Of a DNA stretch of 64,000 nt, positions 8,608 through 17,920 are shown in pieces (position 1 is the first letter of the stretch; each line of letters starts with the position of its first letter). The notes below the pieces were generated by a model that saw only the letters and a program-made list of their open reading frames with translations, had not been told where the DNA came from and did no database searches. The DNA comes from an uncultured Flavobacteriaceae bacterium (GTDB lineage Bacteria > Bacteroidota > Bacteroidia > Flavobacteriales > Flavobacteriaceae), in NCBI GenBank assembly GCA_947489085.1, contig CANLCJ010000003.1, forward strand, positions 109,128 through 173,127, written 5' to 3'. Made by a program: the position numbers and the translations under genes.

Positions 8608-9224
8608 GGTAAGCTAATGTTATAGGTTTTTAAATCTAAAATAAGTTGTTCAGGCGATGTAAAGTGAATAGCGTTAATGCCTAATGCTTTAGCAGCTTTA
8701 ATATTAGCAGGGTTATCGTCTATAAAAATAGACGTTTTAGGGTCTATTTGCCAGCGGTTTATAGCTAATTTAAAAAAGTTTTCGTGTGGTTTGCGCATTT
8801 TTTCTACACCAGAAACCACAATATCTTCAAACCACTTTAAAAATTCAAAGCGCCGCTGGGCTATGGGGAAAGTTTCGCTACTCCAATTGGTAAGTGCTAC
8901 AACCTTATAGTTGGTGCGTGTTACAAAATGCTCTAATACATTTACGGTGCCTGTTATAGCACCAGCTATCATAGCTTCCCAATTGCCATAATACATACGT
9001 ATGTATTTTTCGTACTCAGGATATTTTGCAACAAGGTCGTTTGTAGCATTTTCTATAGGGTAACCACTGTCTTGGTTTTCGTTCCAAGCCATAGTACATA
9101 CGGTATCTAAAAACCACTTAGTTTTTTCAACATCGCCCTTAAAAGCCTCTAAAAATACATATTCTGGATTCCAGTCTATAAGTACGCCACCAAGATCGAA
9201 TATAATAGTCTCTATGTGTTTCAT
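8604..9224 (-). CDS. HAD-family hydrolase (YihX-like phosphatase)
   Basis: A 206-residue haloacid-dehalogenase-type phosphatase with a helical cap. Motif I is [15 protein letters not shown], with the nucleophile Asp; the second Asp common in phosphatases is Gly here. Motif II is in VVALTNWS, the Lys of motif III is near [13 protein letters not shown], and motif IV is [12 protein letters not shown]. It overlaps prfB by four bases upstream and the arsC-like gene by four bases downstream, forming a tight three-gene operon. Likely substrate is a small sugar phosphate or nucleotide; unknown. Confidence 0.85.
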   Translation of the reverse strand: MKHIETIIFDLGGVLIDWNPEYVFLEAFKGDVEKTKWFLDTVCTMAWNENQDSGYPIENATNDLVAKYPEYEKYIRMYYGNWEAMIAGAITGTVNVLEHFVTRTNYKVVALTNWSSETFPIAQRRFEFLKWFEDIVVSGVEKMRKPHENFFKLAINRWQIDPKTSIFIDDNPANIKAAKALGINAIHFTSPEQLILDLKTYNISLP

Positions 9225-10331
9225 AAAGTCGAGTTGTCTTCTACAGTTTGTCCCATCATCATTAAGTAGGCTTTTAGAAAGGCGTCGATATCCCCATTCA
9301 TAACAGCGTCTACATTTCCTGTTTCGTGAGCAGTTCTAACGTCTTTCACCAATTTGTAAGGGTGCATAACGTAGTTTCTAATTTGGCTTCCCCATTCAAT
9401 CTTCATTTTTCCTGCCTCGATATCTTCACGTTGAGACAATTGCTTTTGTAGTTCTATCTCGTATAATTGCGATTTTAGCATTTGCATGGCACGCGATCTG
9501 TTATCGTGTTGCGAGCGTGTTTCAGAGCATGAAATTTGTATGCCTGTTGGTTTGTGGGTAAGCTGTACTTTGGTTTCAACCTTATTTACATTTTGTCCAC
9601 CCGCACCACTAGAGCGTGCCGTAGTTATTTCTATATCTGCAGGGTTTATTTCTATTTCTATAGTATCGTCTACCAAAGGGTATACATAAACAGAAGCAAA
9701 GCTTGTGTGGCGTTTGGCATTACTATCAAATGGAGATATACGTACCAGACGGTGTACACCATTTTCTCCTTTTAACCAACCAAAGGCAAAATCGCCCTCT
9801 ATTTCTAGCGTTACCGTTTTTATACCCGCAACATCGCCTTCTTGAAAGTTGAGCTCTTTTACTTTAAATCCGCTTTTTTCTGCATACATTAAATACATGC
9901 GCATAAGCATACTGGCCCAGTCGCAACTTTCGGTGCCACCTGCACCTGCTGTAATTTGTAAAACTGCACTCAGGCTATCGCCTTCTTCAGAAAGCATGTT
10001 ACGAAACTCTATGTCTTCGAGCAAATTATACGCATTGGTATAGCTTGCATCTACTTCCTCGTTTGTAGCTTCGCCTTCTTTAGAAAACTCATAAAGCACT
10101 TCTAGATCTTCAACAAGTGCTTTTAGTGTATTGTAATCTTTAACCCATTTTTTCTTAACCCGAAGCGTTTTCATAATGGCTTCTGCGGCCTTAGGATCGT
10201 TCCAAAAATTAGGGTCGAAGGTTTGTTCTTCTTCGTTTTGTATTTCTATAAGCTTGGCATCTATGTCAAAGATAGTGCCTAAGTTTGTCGAGGCGGGTAT
10301 TGAGATCTTTAATTTGATCTGATGTTGTCAT
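9221..10331 (-). CDS. prfB: Peptide chain release factor 2 with programmed +1 frameshift
   Basis: RF2 terminates translation at UGA and UAA. The coding sequence is split. Codons 1-21 run from the ATG at 10331 to CTT, an in-frame TGA follows at 10268-10266, and reading resumes one base later at GAC (10267-10265). It then continues to the stop at 9221, giving about 369 residues. The shift site CTTTGAC is preceded by AGG, an SD-like stimulator, as in other prfB genes. The peptidyl-hydrolysis motif GGQ ([11 protein letters not shown]) and the UGA-recognition tripeptide SPF ([11 protein letters not shown]) are present. It is the first gene of the operon with the HAD and arsC-like genes. Confidence 0.95.
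10263..10280 (-). promoter_or_regulatory. prfB recoding site
   Basis: On the minus strand this reads AGGCACTATCTTTGACAT: an internal SD-like AGG, then the slippery CTT, the UGA stop in codon 22 and the following C. At low RF2 the ribosome pauses on the UGA and shifts +1, so RF2 autoregulates its own level. The elements are seen directly; the mechanism is known from the family. Confidence 0.92.
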
Positions 10332-10432
10332 AACTATTTTTACTTTTAATTGTGTTTAAATTTTTGCTAGATCTACAGGTTATTAAAAGCGAAAAGAGTG
10401 CTTATAAAACTACCTTTGTTGTAGAAATAATT

Positions 10433-10756
10433 TTATTTAAACATGTCCATTCCAGGTATGTTAGGCATACCTTCTTTTGCTACAGCGGCAAGCTCGGCTT
10501 CGTTTACACCAGTCGCTTTTTCTATAGCTTTATTTAGTGTTAGAATTAGGTAGTCTTCTAACTGCTCTTTGTCTTCCAACAAATCATCGCTTATTTCGAT
10601 AGACTTTAGGGTTCTATTTGCAGTAAGTGTTACTTTAAGTTTACCATCAGTGCTAGATTGGTCTACCAATACTGTATCTAAACGCTTTTTTGTTTCTTCT
10701 ACTTTTTTTTGGGTTTCTTTGAGTTTACCCATCATGCCCATCATATCTCCAAACAT
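10433..10756 (-). CDS. YbaB/EbfC family nucleoid-associated protein
   Basis: A 107-residue protein. Its methionine-rich N-terminus ([21 protein letters not shown]) leads into a helix, then the conserved beta segment [19 protein letters not shown] and a C-terminal helix with [12 protein letters not shown]. This is the layout of YbaB/EbfC, small dimeric DNA-binding proteins often found near recombination or DNA polymerase genes; here it lies upstream of prfB. The C-terminal [11 protein letters not shown] tail is common in Bacteroidota members. Confidence 0.88.
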   Translation of the reverse strand: MFGDMMGMMGKLKETQKKVEETKKRLDTVLVDQSSTDGKLKVTLTANRTLKSIEISDDLLEDKEQLEDYLILTLNKAIEKATGVNEAELAAVAKEGMPNIPGMDMFK

Positions 10757-10910
10757 ATCTTTCTTAAAATTGATTTGTATAAACTATACACAAAAATATT
10801 AAAATAAAGCAGAATTTTAGAGTAATAGCATTAAAATACAGTAAGCCTTACTGGTATTACCAGCTTTAATTTTATTTTAGCCAATTCTTTCAAAATAAAG
10901 ATATATACTA

Positions 10911-12977
10911 ATGACGAACAGTAATAAACTTACACCACCAAAAGTAGCTAAAAAAGCAAAAGCATTGGTGACTCATGGCGATACTAGAATCGATGATTAT
11001 TATTGGTTGAATGATAGGGAACACGAGGATGTTATTGCATATTTAAACGCAGAGAATGCTTATACAAAATCTGTACTATCGCATACCGAAGCCTTTCAAG
11101 AGTCTTTGTTCGAAGAAATGAAATCGCGTATTAAGCAGGATGACACCTCTGTGCCCTACAAGCTTAATGGCTATTGGTATATTACTAAATTTGAAAAGGG
11201 TAAAGATTATCCCATATACATTCGAAGGAAGAATACTTTAGATAATGCAGATGAATTGTTATTTGATTGTAACGTTTTAGCTAAAGCACATGCTTACTTT
11301 AAACTGGGCGGTATTTCTATTAGTCCAGATAATACGATGGCTGCTTTTTCTACAGATACTGTAAGCCGAAGACAATATACCATACAGGTAAAAAATTTGC
11401 TAACAGGAGAATTGTATCCAGACGTTATAAAGAATACTACTGGTGGTATTACTTGGGCTAACGACAATAAAACCTTTTTCTATACCAAAAAAGACCCTGT
11501 TACCCTACGCTCGCATAAAATATTTAAGCACCGTTTAGGAGAAGATAATGAAAAGGATATTGAGGTGTATTATGAGGCAGATGATACTTTTAATTCGTTT
11601 GTTTACAAAACCAAATCTAAAAAGTTTATTGTTATAGGTTCTTCTAGCACATTAAGTGCAGAGTATCGCATTTTAAATGCAGACACACCAGACGGAGAGT
11701 TCCAGTTATTTCAAGAACGAATTAACGATTTAGAGTATTCCATCGCGCATTATAAAGATACATTTTATGTAATTACCAATGCAGATGGTGCCAGTAACTT
11801 TAAAGTGTGTAAAACACCAGATACTGCCACAGGTAAAGCAAACTGGAAAGACGTTATACCGCACCGAAAAGATGTACTTATCGAAGATATAGAGATTTTT
11901 AAATCTTATTTTGTTGTTAATGAACGTGAGAACGGATTGAACAATATTAGAATTATGACTTGGGATGGTAGCGAAGACTATTATTTGCCCTTCGATAACG
12001 AAACATACAATGCCTACATTGGTAACAACCTAGATTTTGATAGTGAGGTACTGCGTTATGCCTATAACTCTTTAACCACACCTAGCTCTGTTATAGATTA
12101 TAATTTAAAAACAAAAACCAGCGACGTAAAAAAAGAACAAGAAATACTTGGCGGCAAATTCGATAAAAATAATTACGACTCTAAGCGCATCTGGGCTACA
12201 GCCAGAGATGGTGTAAAAGTGCCCATGTCTATCGTATATAAAAAGGGCATTACTCTAGATGGTTCTAACCCGCTATTACAATATGCATACGGTTCTTATG
12301 GTTCTACCATAGATCCATCGTTTTCTAGCATTCGTTTAAGTTTACTCGATAGAGGTTTTATTTATGCTATAGCACATATTAGAGGAGGCGAGTATTTAGG
12401 CCGCGATTGGTATGAAAATGGTAAGCTTTTAACGAAAAAAAACACATTTACAGACTTTATAGATTGCTCTAAACACCTAATAGAAGAAGGCTACACGTCC
12501 TCTAAACATCTCTATGCCTATGGAGGATCGGCTGGAGGTTTATTAATGGGTGCAGTAATTAATATGAATCCAGAATTATACAATGGTGTATTGGCAGCAG
12601 TGCCTTTTGTAGATGTGGTTACAACAATGTTAGACGAATCTATTCCCTTAACCACAGGGGAGTATGACGAATGGGGAAACCCTAACGATAAGACATATTA
12701 CGAATATATGAAATCCTATTCTCCTTACGATAATATAGAAGCCAAAGCATATCCTAATATGCTAGTAACTACAGGTCTACACGATTCGCAAGTGCAGTAT
12801 TGGGAGCCTGCTAAATGGGTTGCCAAATTACGAGAATTAAAAACCGATACCAATATATTATTACTGCATACAGATATGGATGCTGGCCATGGTGGGGCTT
12901 CAGGACGATTTGAAAGTTTAAAGGAAGTGGCCTTAGAATATGCCTTTTTACTAGATTTAGAAGATATTAGGCACTAA
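10911..12977 (+). CDS. ptrB: Oligopeptidase B (S9A serine peptidase)
   Basis: A 688-residue cytoplasmic prolyl-oligopeptidase-family enzyme that cuts small peptides, typically after basic residues. An N-terminal seven-bladed propeller (roughly residues 70-400) precedes the alpha/beta-hydrolase domain. Catalytic Ser540 sits in YGGSAGG, the Asp in TGLHDSQVQYWEP and the His in DMDAGHGGASGR. The segment YAYGSYGSTIDPSFSS and the RGGEYLGRDWYENG motif are typical of oligopeptidase B. No signal peptide is present. It is transcribed alone and divergently from ybaB. Confidence 0.9.
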   Translation: MTNSNKLTPPKVAKKAKALVTHGDTRIDDYYWLNDREHEDVIAYLNAENAYTKSVLSHTEAFQESLFEEMKSRIKQDDTSVPYKLNGYWYITKFEKGKDYPIYIRRKNTLDNADELLFDCNVLAKAHAYFKLGGISISPDNTMAAFSTDTVSRRQYTIQVKNLLTGELYPDVIKNTTGGITWANDNKTFFYTKKDPVTLRSHKIFKHRLGEDNEKDIEVYYEADDTFNSFVYKTKSKKFIVIGSSSTLSAEYRILNADTPDGEFQLFQERINDLEYSIAHYKDTFYVITNADGASNFKVCKTPDTATGKANWKDVIPHRKDVLIEDIEIFKSYFVVNERENGLNNIRIMTWDGSEDYYLPFDNETYNAYIGNNLDFDSEVLRYAYNSLTTPSSVIDYNLKTKTSDVKKEQEILGGKFDKNNYDSKRIWATARDGVKVPMSIVYKKGITLDGSNPLLQYAYGSYGSTIDPSFSSIRLSLLDRGFIYAIAHIRGGEYLGRDWYENGKLLTKKNTFTDFIDCSKHLIEEGYTSSKHLYAYGGSAGGLLMGAVINMNPELYNGVLAAVPFVDVVTTMLDESIPLTTGEYDEWGNPNDKTYYEYMKSYSPYDNIEAKAYPNMLVTTGLHDSQVQYWEPAKWVAKLRELKTDTNILLLHTDMDAGHGGASGRFESLKEVALEYAFLLDLEDIRH

Positions 12978-13055
12978 TAAAAAAAATCCTTATTTTTGAC
13001 TGATATTTAGCCAGAAAATTGATAAAAAAATAATTTGGCTTTATAAATTACATTT

Positions 13056-14096
13056 ATGAAACAAACAAAAAAAGTTTTTAATAATGTATTAGATTTAGTA
13101 GGCAATACACCGCTTGTTAAACTTAATAAAATCACTTCAAGTTTTAAAGGTAAGTATTTTGCAAAAGTAGAATCTTTTAACCCAGGACAATCTTCTAAAG
13201 ACCGCATAGCACTTTATATTATAGAACAGGCTGAAAAACAGGGCGTTTTAAAACCAGGAGATACTATAATAGAAACCACATCTGGTAATACAGGTTTTAG
13301 TTTAGCTATGGTTAGTGTTATAAAAGGATACGATTGTATTTTAGCAGTAAGTTCAAAGTCTTCAGCAGATAAAATCGACATGTTGAAAAACCTTGGCGCT
13401 AAAGTTTATGTTTGCCCAGCTCATGTTAGTGCAGACGATCCACGTTCTTATTACCAAGTAGCAAAGCGTTTACATAGTGAAATGAAAGGTTCTGTGTATA
13501 TTAATCAATACTTTAATCAATTGAATATAGATGCGCATTATGCATCTACAGGGCCAGAAATTTGGGAACAAACAGAAGGCAAAATTACACATTTAGTAGC
13601 TTGTAGTGGTACAGGAGGTACCATATCTGGAACTGCAAAATACCTAAAAGAACAAAACCCTAACATTAAAGTTATAGGTATAGATGCTTTTGGTTCTGTA
13701 ATAAAGAAATACCATGAAACTCGAGAGTTTGATGAAAAGGAAATTTACCCTTACCGCATAGAAGGCTTAGGGAAAAACTTAATACCCGGCGCAACAGATT
13801 TCGATATTATTGACGAATTTGTAAAAGTAAACGACGAGGACAGTGCGCATACAGCTAGAGAAATAGCAAAAACAGAAGGCATGTTTGTAGGCTATACTTC
13901 AGGCGCAGTAACGCAAGGTTTAAAACAACTTAATGAAGATAATGCGTTTAAGAAAGAAGATTATGTTGTTGCCATATTTCCAGACCATGGGTCGCGCTAT
14001 ATGAGTAAAGTATTCTCAGACAAATGGATGCGAGACCAAGGCTTTTTTGATAGTGTGCATGAAGAATCTTCTCAACCTATAGAATACATTAAATAA
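13056..14096 (+). CDS. Cysteine synthase/CBS-like PLP enzyme (candidate cysteate synthase)
   Basis: A 346-residue fold-type II PLP enzyme. The PLP lysine is Lys48 in [11 protein letters not shown]; the substrate loop is [11 protein letters not shown], and GTGGTISG binds the cofactor phosphate. The C-terminus ([16 protein letters not shown]) resembles cystathionine beta-synthase catalytic domains more than CysK, and there is no CBS regulatory domain. The next gene is an SPT/AONS-type acyltransferase. That pairing suggests this enzyme may supply cysteate, or another beta-substituted alanine, for sulfonolipid synthesis. Ordinary cysteine or cystathionine synthesis remains possible. Confidence 0.85.
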   Translation: MKQTKKVFNNVLDLVGNTPLVKLNKITSSFKGKYFAKVESFNPGQSSKDRIALYIIEQAEKQGVLKPGDTIIETTSGNTGFSLAMVSVIKGYDCILAVSSKSSADKIDMLKNLGAKVYVCPAHVSADDPRSYYQVAKRLHSEMKGSVYINQYFNQLNIDAHYASTGPEIWEQTEGKITHLVACSGTGGTISGTAKYLKEQNPNIKVIGIDAFGSVIKKYHETREFDEKEIYPYRIEGLGKNLIPGATDFDIIDEFVKVNDEDSAHTAREIAKTEGMFVGYTSGAVTQGLKQLNEDNAFKKEDYVVAIFPDHGSRYMSKVFSDKWMRDQGFFDSVHEESSQPIEYIK

Positions 14097-14119
14097 GATT
14101 TTTTTCTTAAAAATAATAA

Positions 14120-14160
14120 AAATGGTTTTTTGTTTTTTACAAAAAACCATTTCTTTTTTA
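14120..14160 (+). terminator. Hairpin terminator
   Basis: AAATGGTTTTTTG (14120-14132) pairs with CAAAAAACCATTT (14140-14152) and is followed by a T-rich tail. It separates the two PLP enzyme genes, so each probably has its own transcript. Confidence 0.75.
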
Positions 14161-14213
14161 ATTAATATTGATAATTGACTTGCAAAAAATTATGTGCTAT
14201 GCAGATAAATAAT

Positions 14214-14221
14214 TAATTTTG
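14214..14221 (+). promoter_or_regulatory. Candidate -7 element upstream of the SPT/AONS-like gene
   Basis: TAATTTTG matches the Bacteroidota -7 consensus TAnnTTTG about 100 bases before the start codon. I see no good TTTG at the expected -33 distance, so this is a weak call. Confidence 0.35.
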
Positions 14222-14323
14222 CATGAATTAACAAAAACTTAAAAACTTTTATATTTCTGTGCAATTAACCCCATTTTTGTTAAAAATCTTGTGCTAAAAT
14301 ATAAAGTTGTATGCAAATAGTAG

Positions 14324-15583
14324 ATGAAAGATTTATTCGATAAAATTTACAAAGACAAAGGGCCTTTAGGTAAGTGGGCATCTCATGCCGAAGGGTACTT
14401 TGTATTTCCAAAATTAGAAGGCGAAATTTCAAATAGAATGAAATTCCAAGGTAAGGATGTAATTACTTGGAGTATTAATGATTATTTGGGTTTAGCTAAC
14501 CATCCTGAGGTTCGTAAAGTTGATGCAGAAGCAGCTCTAGAATATGGATCTGCGTATCCTATGGGCGCTCGTATGATGTCTGGACATACCGATTTGCATG
14601 AACAATTACAAAACGAGTTGGCTGCATTTGTTAAAAAAGAAGCGGCTTATCTTTTAAATTTTGGATACCAAGGTATGGTATCTACCATAGATGCCTTAGT
14701 GTCTAAAGATGATATTATTGTTTATGATGTCGATGCACATGCTTGTATAATAGATGGTGTAAGATTGCACATGGGGAAGCGCTTTACTTATAAGCATAAC
14801 GATGTACAAAGTTTAGAGAAAAATTTAGATCGTGCTACTAAAATGGCAGAACAAACAGGAGGAGGTATACTAGTTATCTCTGAAGGTGTTTTTGGTATGC
14901 GAGGTGAGCAAGGACGATTAAAGGAAATAGTAGCTTTAAAAGAGAAATTTAATTTTAGGCTTTTTGTTGACGATGCACATGGTTTTGGTACTCTAGGTGC
15001 AACAGGTGCTGGTGCAGGAGAAGAACAAGGTGTACAAGACGATATAGACGTGTATTTTGCAACGTTTGCTAAATCTATGGCTAGTACGGGAGCTTTTATA
15101 GCTGGGGATCAAGAAATCATAGATTATTTAAAATATAATTTAAGATCTCAAATGTTTGCCAAGTCTTTGCAAATGCAACTTGTTAAAGGCGCACTAAAGC
15201 GTTTAGACATGTTACGTACAATGCCAGAACTTAAAGCAAATCTTTGGAAAATAGTAGATGCATTACAATCTGGTTTAAAAGAAAGAGGTTTCGATATTGG
15301 AACTACCCAAAGCTGTGTTACTCCAGTTTACCTAAAAGGAAGTATTCCTGAAGCTATGGCTTTAGTTAAAGATTTAAGAGAGAATTATGGTGTATTCTGT
15401 TCTATAGTAGTGTATCCTGTAATACCCAAAGGTTTAATACTATTAAGAATGATTCCTACCGCAACGCATACTCTAGAAGATGTTAGAGAAACTCTAGATG
15501 CTTTCGATGCTATAAGAGATAGATTAGAAAATGGAACTTACAAACGTTTATCTGCCGCAGTAATGGCAGCTATGGGAGAGTAA
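14324..15583 (+). CDS. Alpha-oxoamine synthase (SPT/AONS family; candidate cysteate fatty-acyltransferase)
   Basis: A 419-residue fold-type I PLP enzyme that condenses an amino acid with an acyl-CoA/ACP and releases CO2. Seen: WSINDYLGLANHPEV, the AYPMGARMMSGHT segment, DDAHGFGTLGATGAGAGEEQG and the PLP lysine Lys250 in FAKSMASTGAF. The C-terminal domain has SIVVYPVIPKGLILLRMIPTA. Relatives include serine palmitoyltransferase, BioF, Kbl and the flavobacterial cysteate-fatty acyltransferase for capnine. No biotin genes are adjacent and a CBS-like PLP enzyme precedes it, so I favour a lipid role. Family call firm, substrate inferred. Confidence 0.82.
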   Translation: MKDLFDKIYKDKGPLGKWASHAEGYFVFPKLEGEISNRMKFQGKDVITWSINDYLGLANHPEVRKVDAEAALEYGSAYPMGARMMSGHTDLHEQLQNELAAFVKKEAAYLLNFGYQGMVSTIDALVSKDDIIVYDVDAHACIIDGVRLHMGKRFTYKHNDVQSLEKNLDRATKMAEQTGGGILVISEGVFGMRGEQGRLKEIVALKEKFNFRLFVDDAHGFGTLGATGAGAGEEQGVQDDIDVYFATFAKSMASTGAFIAGDQEIIDYLKYNLRSQMFAKSLQMQLVKGALKRLDMLRTMPELKANLWKIVDALQSGLKERGFDIGTTQSCVTPVYLKGSIPEAMALVKDLRENYGVFCSIVVYPVIPKGLILLRMIPTATHTLEDVRETLDAFDAIRDRLENGTYKRLSAAVMAAMGE

Positions 15584-15600
15584 TGAAAAAACATAATAAA

Positions 15601-15645
15601 ATTAAAAAGGCTACTAAATTAAATTTAGTAGCCTTTTTAATTTTA
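15601..15645 (+). terminator. Strong hairpin terminator
   Basis: AAAAAGGCTACTAAAT pairs with ATTTAGTAGCCTTTTT around a TAA loop (15620-15622), flanked by A-rich and T-rich runs. It ends the SPT/AONS-like gene and marks the start of the gene-poor stretch. Confidence 0.88.
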
Positions 15646-15922
15646 TTTAATATGTATTTAGAGCGTTTAATACTTTGGTATTTTTGGATAGGCTTAATTT
15701 TCTCCCAAATAGGGTTTTAGCTCACTTAATGGCATTTATATTTTCAGAGTCTATTACTTTGGAAAAAGTAAGGTCTCTTCCTCAGACAATACACCATAAA
15801 ACCGTTGTCTACAATATGAGAATATTTTAATTTTTAGAAATATGAGAGTCGTATGTCAGATTTCCTAGTTTGATAGCGATATCATTAAATCCGTCTTGAT
15901 TATTATTTAAATATTATTATGT
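15646..15922. other. Intergenic region without recognised features
   Basis: After the terminator there is about 280 bp of AT-rich DNA with no open frame of useful length and no tRNA-like or strong hairpin structure. It is the beginning of the accessory stretch that runs to about 18830. Confidence 0.5.
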
Positions 15923-16204
15923 TTAGCCATTTAATTTTAGTTTACTTTTCAGTTCTTTAAGTATTTCTTCGTCATTACCTACACTTATAAGCTTTACAAA
16001 GTTTAAAATCACTTCTTCTTGGATTTCATCAAAATTAGGATCCATTCTTCTCATATGCTGTAAAGTAGAATAATTAAAATGGTCAATGTTTTCATTTGTG
16101 TAACTGCTTTTAAAATCCCAATAAAAATATCTTTCCCAATAATTTAATCTTTCAGGTTTATCATATTTCAAGTATTCAGCAATATGTTTTTCTTCTGGAG
16201 TCAT
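15923..16204 (-). CDS. Small hypothetical protein (93 aa)
   Basis: An acidic, helical protein without signal peptide or membrane segment. It starts MTPEEKHIAEYLKYDKPE and is rich in Tyr, Phe and Trp (YWERYFYWDFKSSY). The codon composition looks coding, and no long frame exists on the other strand. Upstream, the bases 16214-16240 read on the minus strand as CACCGTGCATAACCAAACCG, a motif I associate with spacer DNA between small cassette-like genes in Bacteroidota. I do not recognise the family. Confidence 0.6.
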   Translation of the reverse strand: MTPEEKHIAEYLKYDKPERLNYWERYFYWDFKSSYTNENIDHFNYSTLQHMRRMDPNFDEIQEEVILNFVKLISVGNDEEILKELKSKLKLNG

Positions 16205-16260
16205 ATTTCATATTTATACAACGGTTTGGTTATGCACGGTGTTTCGAAGGGTAATTTTAT

Positions 16261-16369
16261 ATAAAGTTGCCTAGGCTTCGTGTTTTATTTATTCTTAATT
16301 CACTCTAACCGCCACTCGTGAGGACACGAGCGGTAGCCGTGGCTTTGACATACTTGCGCCATCAGGGGG
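16261..16369. repeat. Structured repeat, copy A
   Basis: About 109 bp that aligns, at roughly 70% identity by eye, with 18074-18182. The central part is a hairpin, CTCGTG-AGGA-CACGAG, extended by partly paired CC and GG flanks. The block lies in the spacer upstream of the 93-aa gene. Differences between the copies largely keep the stem paired, which suggests a selected structure or a mobile repeat. Confidence 0.6.
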
Positions 16370-16458
16370 TAGATAAAGTTTGTCATTTTTTGAATTTGAC
16401 TCAAACATTCTACACATCATATTCATTCGTTCAAAATGTACTTCCGATATCTTTTTCA

Positions 16459-16869
16459 TTAATCAGTTATTTCTGTTAAGTTTAAATCCAATTCTTTCAT
16501 AACTTGGTCAACGTTAAATTCAAAATCTTTAGGAATATTTATAGTTGCTATTCCTCCAAAATCAACTTGCCAAAACCCACCACGTTTCATTAATTCGTCT
16601 CCTAAAACTCTGTAATCAGATTCTTTGTATTGAGTTGATAAAAGGAAACGTCGAGTAATAAATTCAGATTTCTTAATTATTTTGACAACTTCGTGGTTTC
16701 CATCTTCATTTATTCTCGTTTCGAATTCAGTTCCTTTTGTTAGATGACAGTTGAAAAGGTCATTTTCGGTCATTCGAAACTTATTTTCAGATATTTGTTC
16801 GACATAACAGGAAGAAGTTATTTTCTCTCTTTTGTCATAAATAAAAATTTTAATTTCCTGCGTTTCCAT
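16459..16869 (-). CDS. Hypothetical protein, DUF4265-like (136 aa)
   Basis: A soluble 136-residue protein beginning METQEIKIFIYDKREK. The sequence order (a YVEQISENKFRMTENDLFNC strand region, then GTEFETRINEDGNHEVVKIIKKS, then a long region ending in a small alpha/beta unit) resembles DUF4265 proteins, which often occur as lone accessory genes. That match is by eye and moderate. It sits between two structured spacers on the minus strand, in the same direction as its neighbours, as expected for a cassette-like array. Confidence 0.6.
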   Translation of the reverse strand: METQEIKIFIYDKREKITSSCYVEQISENKFRMTENDLFNCHLTKGTEFETRINEDGNHEVVKIIKKSEFITRRFLLSTQYKESDYRVLGDELMKRGGFWQVDFGGIATINIPKDFEFNVDQVMKELDLNLTEITD

Positions 16870-16958
16870 TGGTTTTTTAGCTTGAGCCTAACGTTTCTTG
16901 TATGTTGCGTTTGCCTGCCGAAGGAGGCATATACATTATATAAACTATTGGCAGTTCT
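16870..16958 (-). repeat. attC-like inverted-repeat spacer between two minus-strand genes
   Basis: Read on the minus strand, this 89-bp spacer follows directly after the hydrolase stop codon. It contains GCCTCCTTCGGCAGGC, a hairpin, inside a larger imperfect dyad that runs from GCCAATAG to CGTTAGGC. GTTAGGC fits the GTTRRRY core of integron attC sites; the other end reads GCCAATA instead of RYYYAAC. It may be a degenerate cassette recombination site or just a hairpin spacer. No integrase gene is in the window. Confidence 0.35.
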
Positions 16959-17792
16959 TTATTTTATTTCACTCAAAATATGAGTCCAAATTGTATTTTT
17001 AAAATGGTCTTTAAATATTCCAAAATGTCCGATTTTATTAGTTTGAAAATCAGTTGGATTTAAATGTATTGATTTTCTTTTTGCATTTTTATATTTCTCG
17101 GTCATCCATTGAACTGCCTCTTTCGGGGCAAAGTCATCATCATCTATACTATAAGCAGTTATATTTGTCTTTATTGTTTCATAGAAAGTTTCATTGATAG
17201 ACATATCACTAAAAATATAATCTCTGTTCTTTCCCCAATTTTTCCATTGGTTTGCAACATTTTTTGGTAGATTTTCCATACCACTAATTTTCTTAGATTT
17301 CAGATAGCCAAAAATCAAAGTAATAACTGGAAAAAGAAAATACCAATTCAACCACATTTTTATTCTTTCAATTCCTTTCCAGTACTTCCAGTAACCTGAT
17401 TGTGCTGCTACTAAAACTATTTTGTCTAGTATATTAGATGATTTAGCAAGTCCAATTAGTTGCCCTCCAATACTATGTCCAATAATTACTTTTTTTGATT
17501 TTGGATAATTATTTATAACATATTGTATTATACTCTCTAAATCATTACGACCCCAATCTGCAGCATTAGTTTTCAGCTCTTTGATAGATTTTTTTAAAGA
17601 ATGACCTATGCCATTATAATCAAATGTAATAACCGTTATTCCATTACTTTCAGCGAATTCAGCGAATTTACTGTAGTACTCCTGCTTTACACCTGTTGCT
17701 GAAGCAATAATTAAAACAGTCTCACTGCTATTGTTATCAAATAAAGTTGCTGATAATGTTTCAGAATTATATTTTATGTCAATTTTCTTCAC
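16959..17792 (-). CDS. Alpha/beta hydrolase
   Basis: A 277-residue alpha/beta-hydrolase-fold protein. The nucleophile elbow is GHSIGG (in KKVIIGHSIGGQLIGLA), preceded by VITFDYNGIGHS, and the likely catalytic His is in NKIGHFGIFKDH near the C-terminus. The Asp is probably in AYSIDDDDFAP. A hydrophobic stretch around WYFLFPVITLIFGYL resembles a lid or membrane contact. No signal peptide is present. Homologues are often annotated only as alpha/beta fold hydrolase. The gene stands alone between structured spacers. Confidence 0.82.
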   Translation of the reverse strand: MKKIDIKYNSETLSATLFDNNSSETVLIIASATGVKQEYYSKFAEFAESNGITVITFDYNGIGHSLKKSIKELKTNAADWGRNDLESIIQYVINNYPKSKKVIIGHSIGGQLIGLAKSSNILDKIVLVAAQSGYWKYWKGIERIKMWLNWYFLFPVITLIFGYLKSKKISGMENLPKNVANQWKNWGKNRDYIFSDMSINETFYETIKTNITAYSIDDDDFAPKEAVQWMTEKYKNAKRKSIHLNPTDFQTNKIGHFGIFKDHFKNTIWTHILSEIK

Positions 17793-17920
17793 ACTGTATC
17801 TTTCTACTAAACTAAGACTTTTGCTTTAAAACACTACAAAATCCCAAAAAGTAAAACAACAACAAAAGCTTATAATTGTTTGTAAATGAATGTAAATACT
17901 TATTAACTAATATACCACCC

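Noticed and set aside
9536..9775. A 79-codon plus-strand frame inside prfB
   Set aside because: It is antisense to the release factor, extremely Tyr-rich, and without family resemblance.
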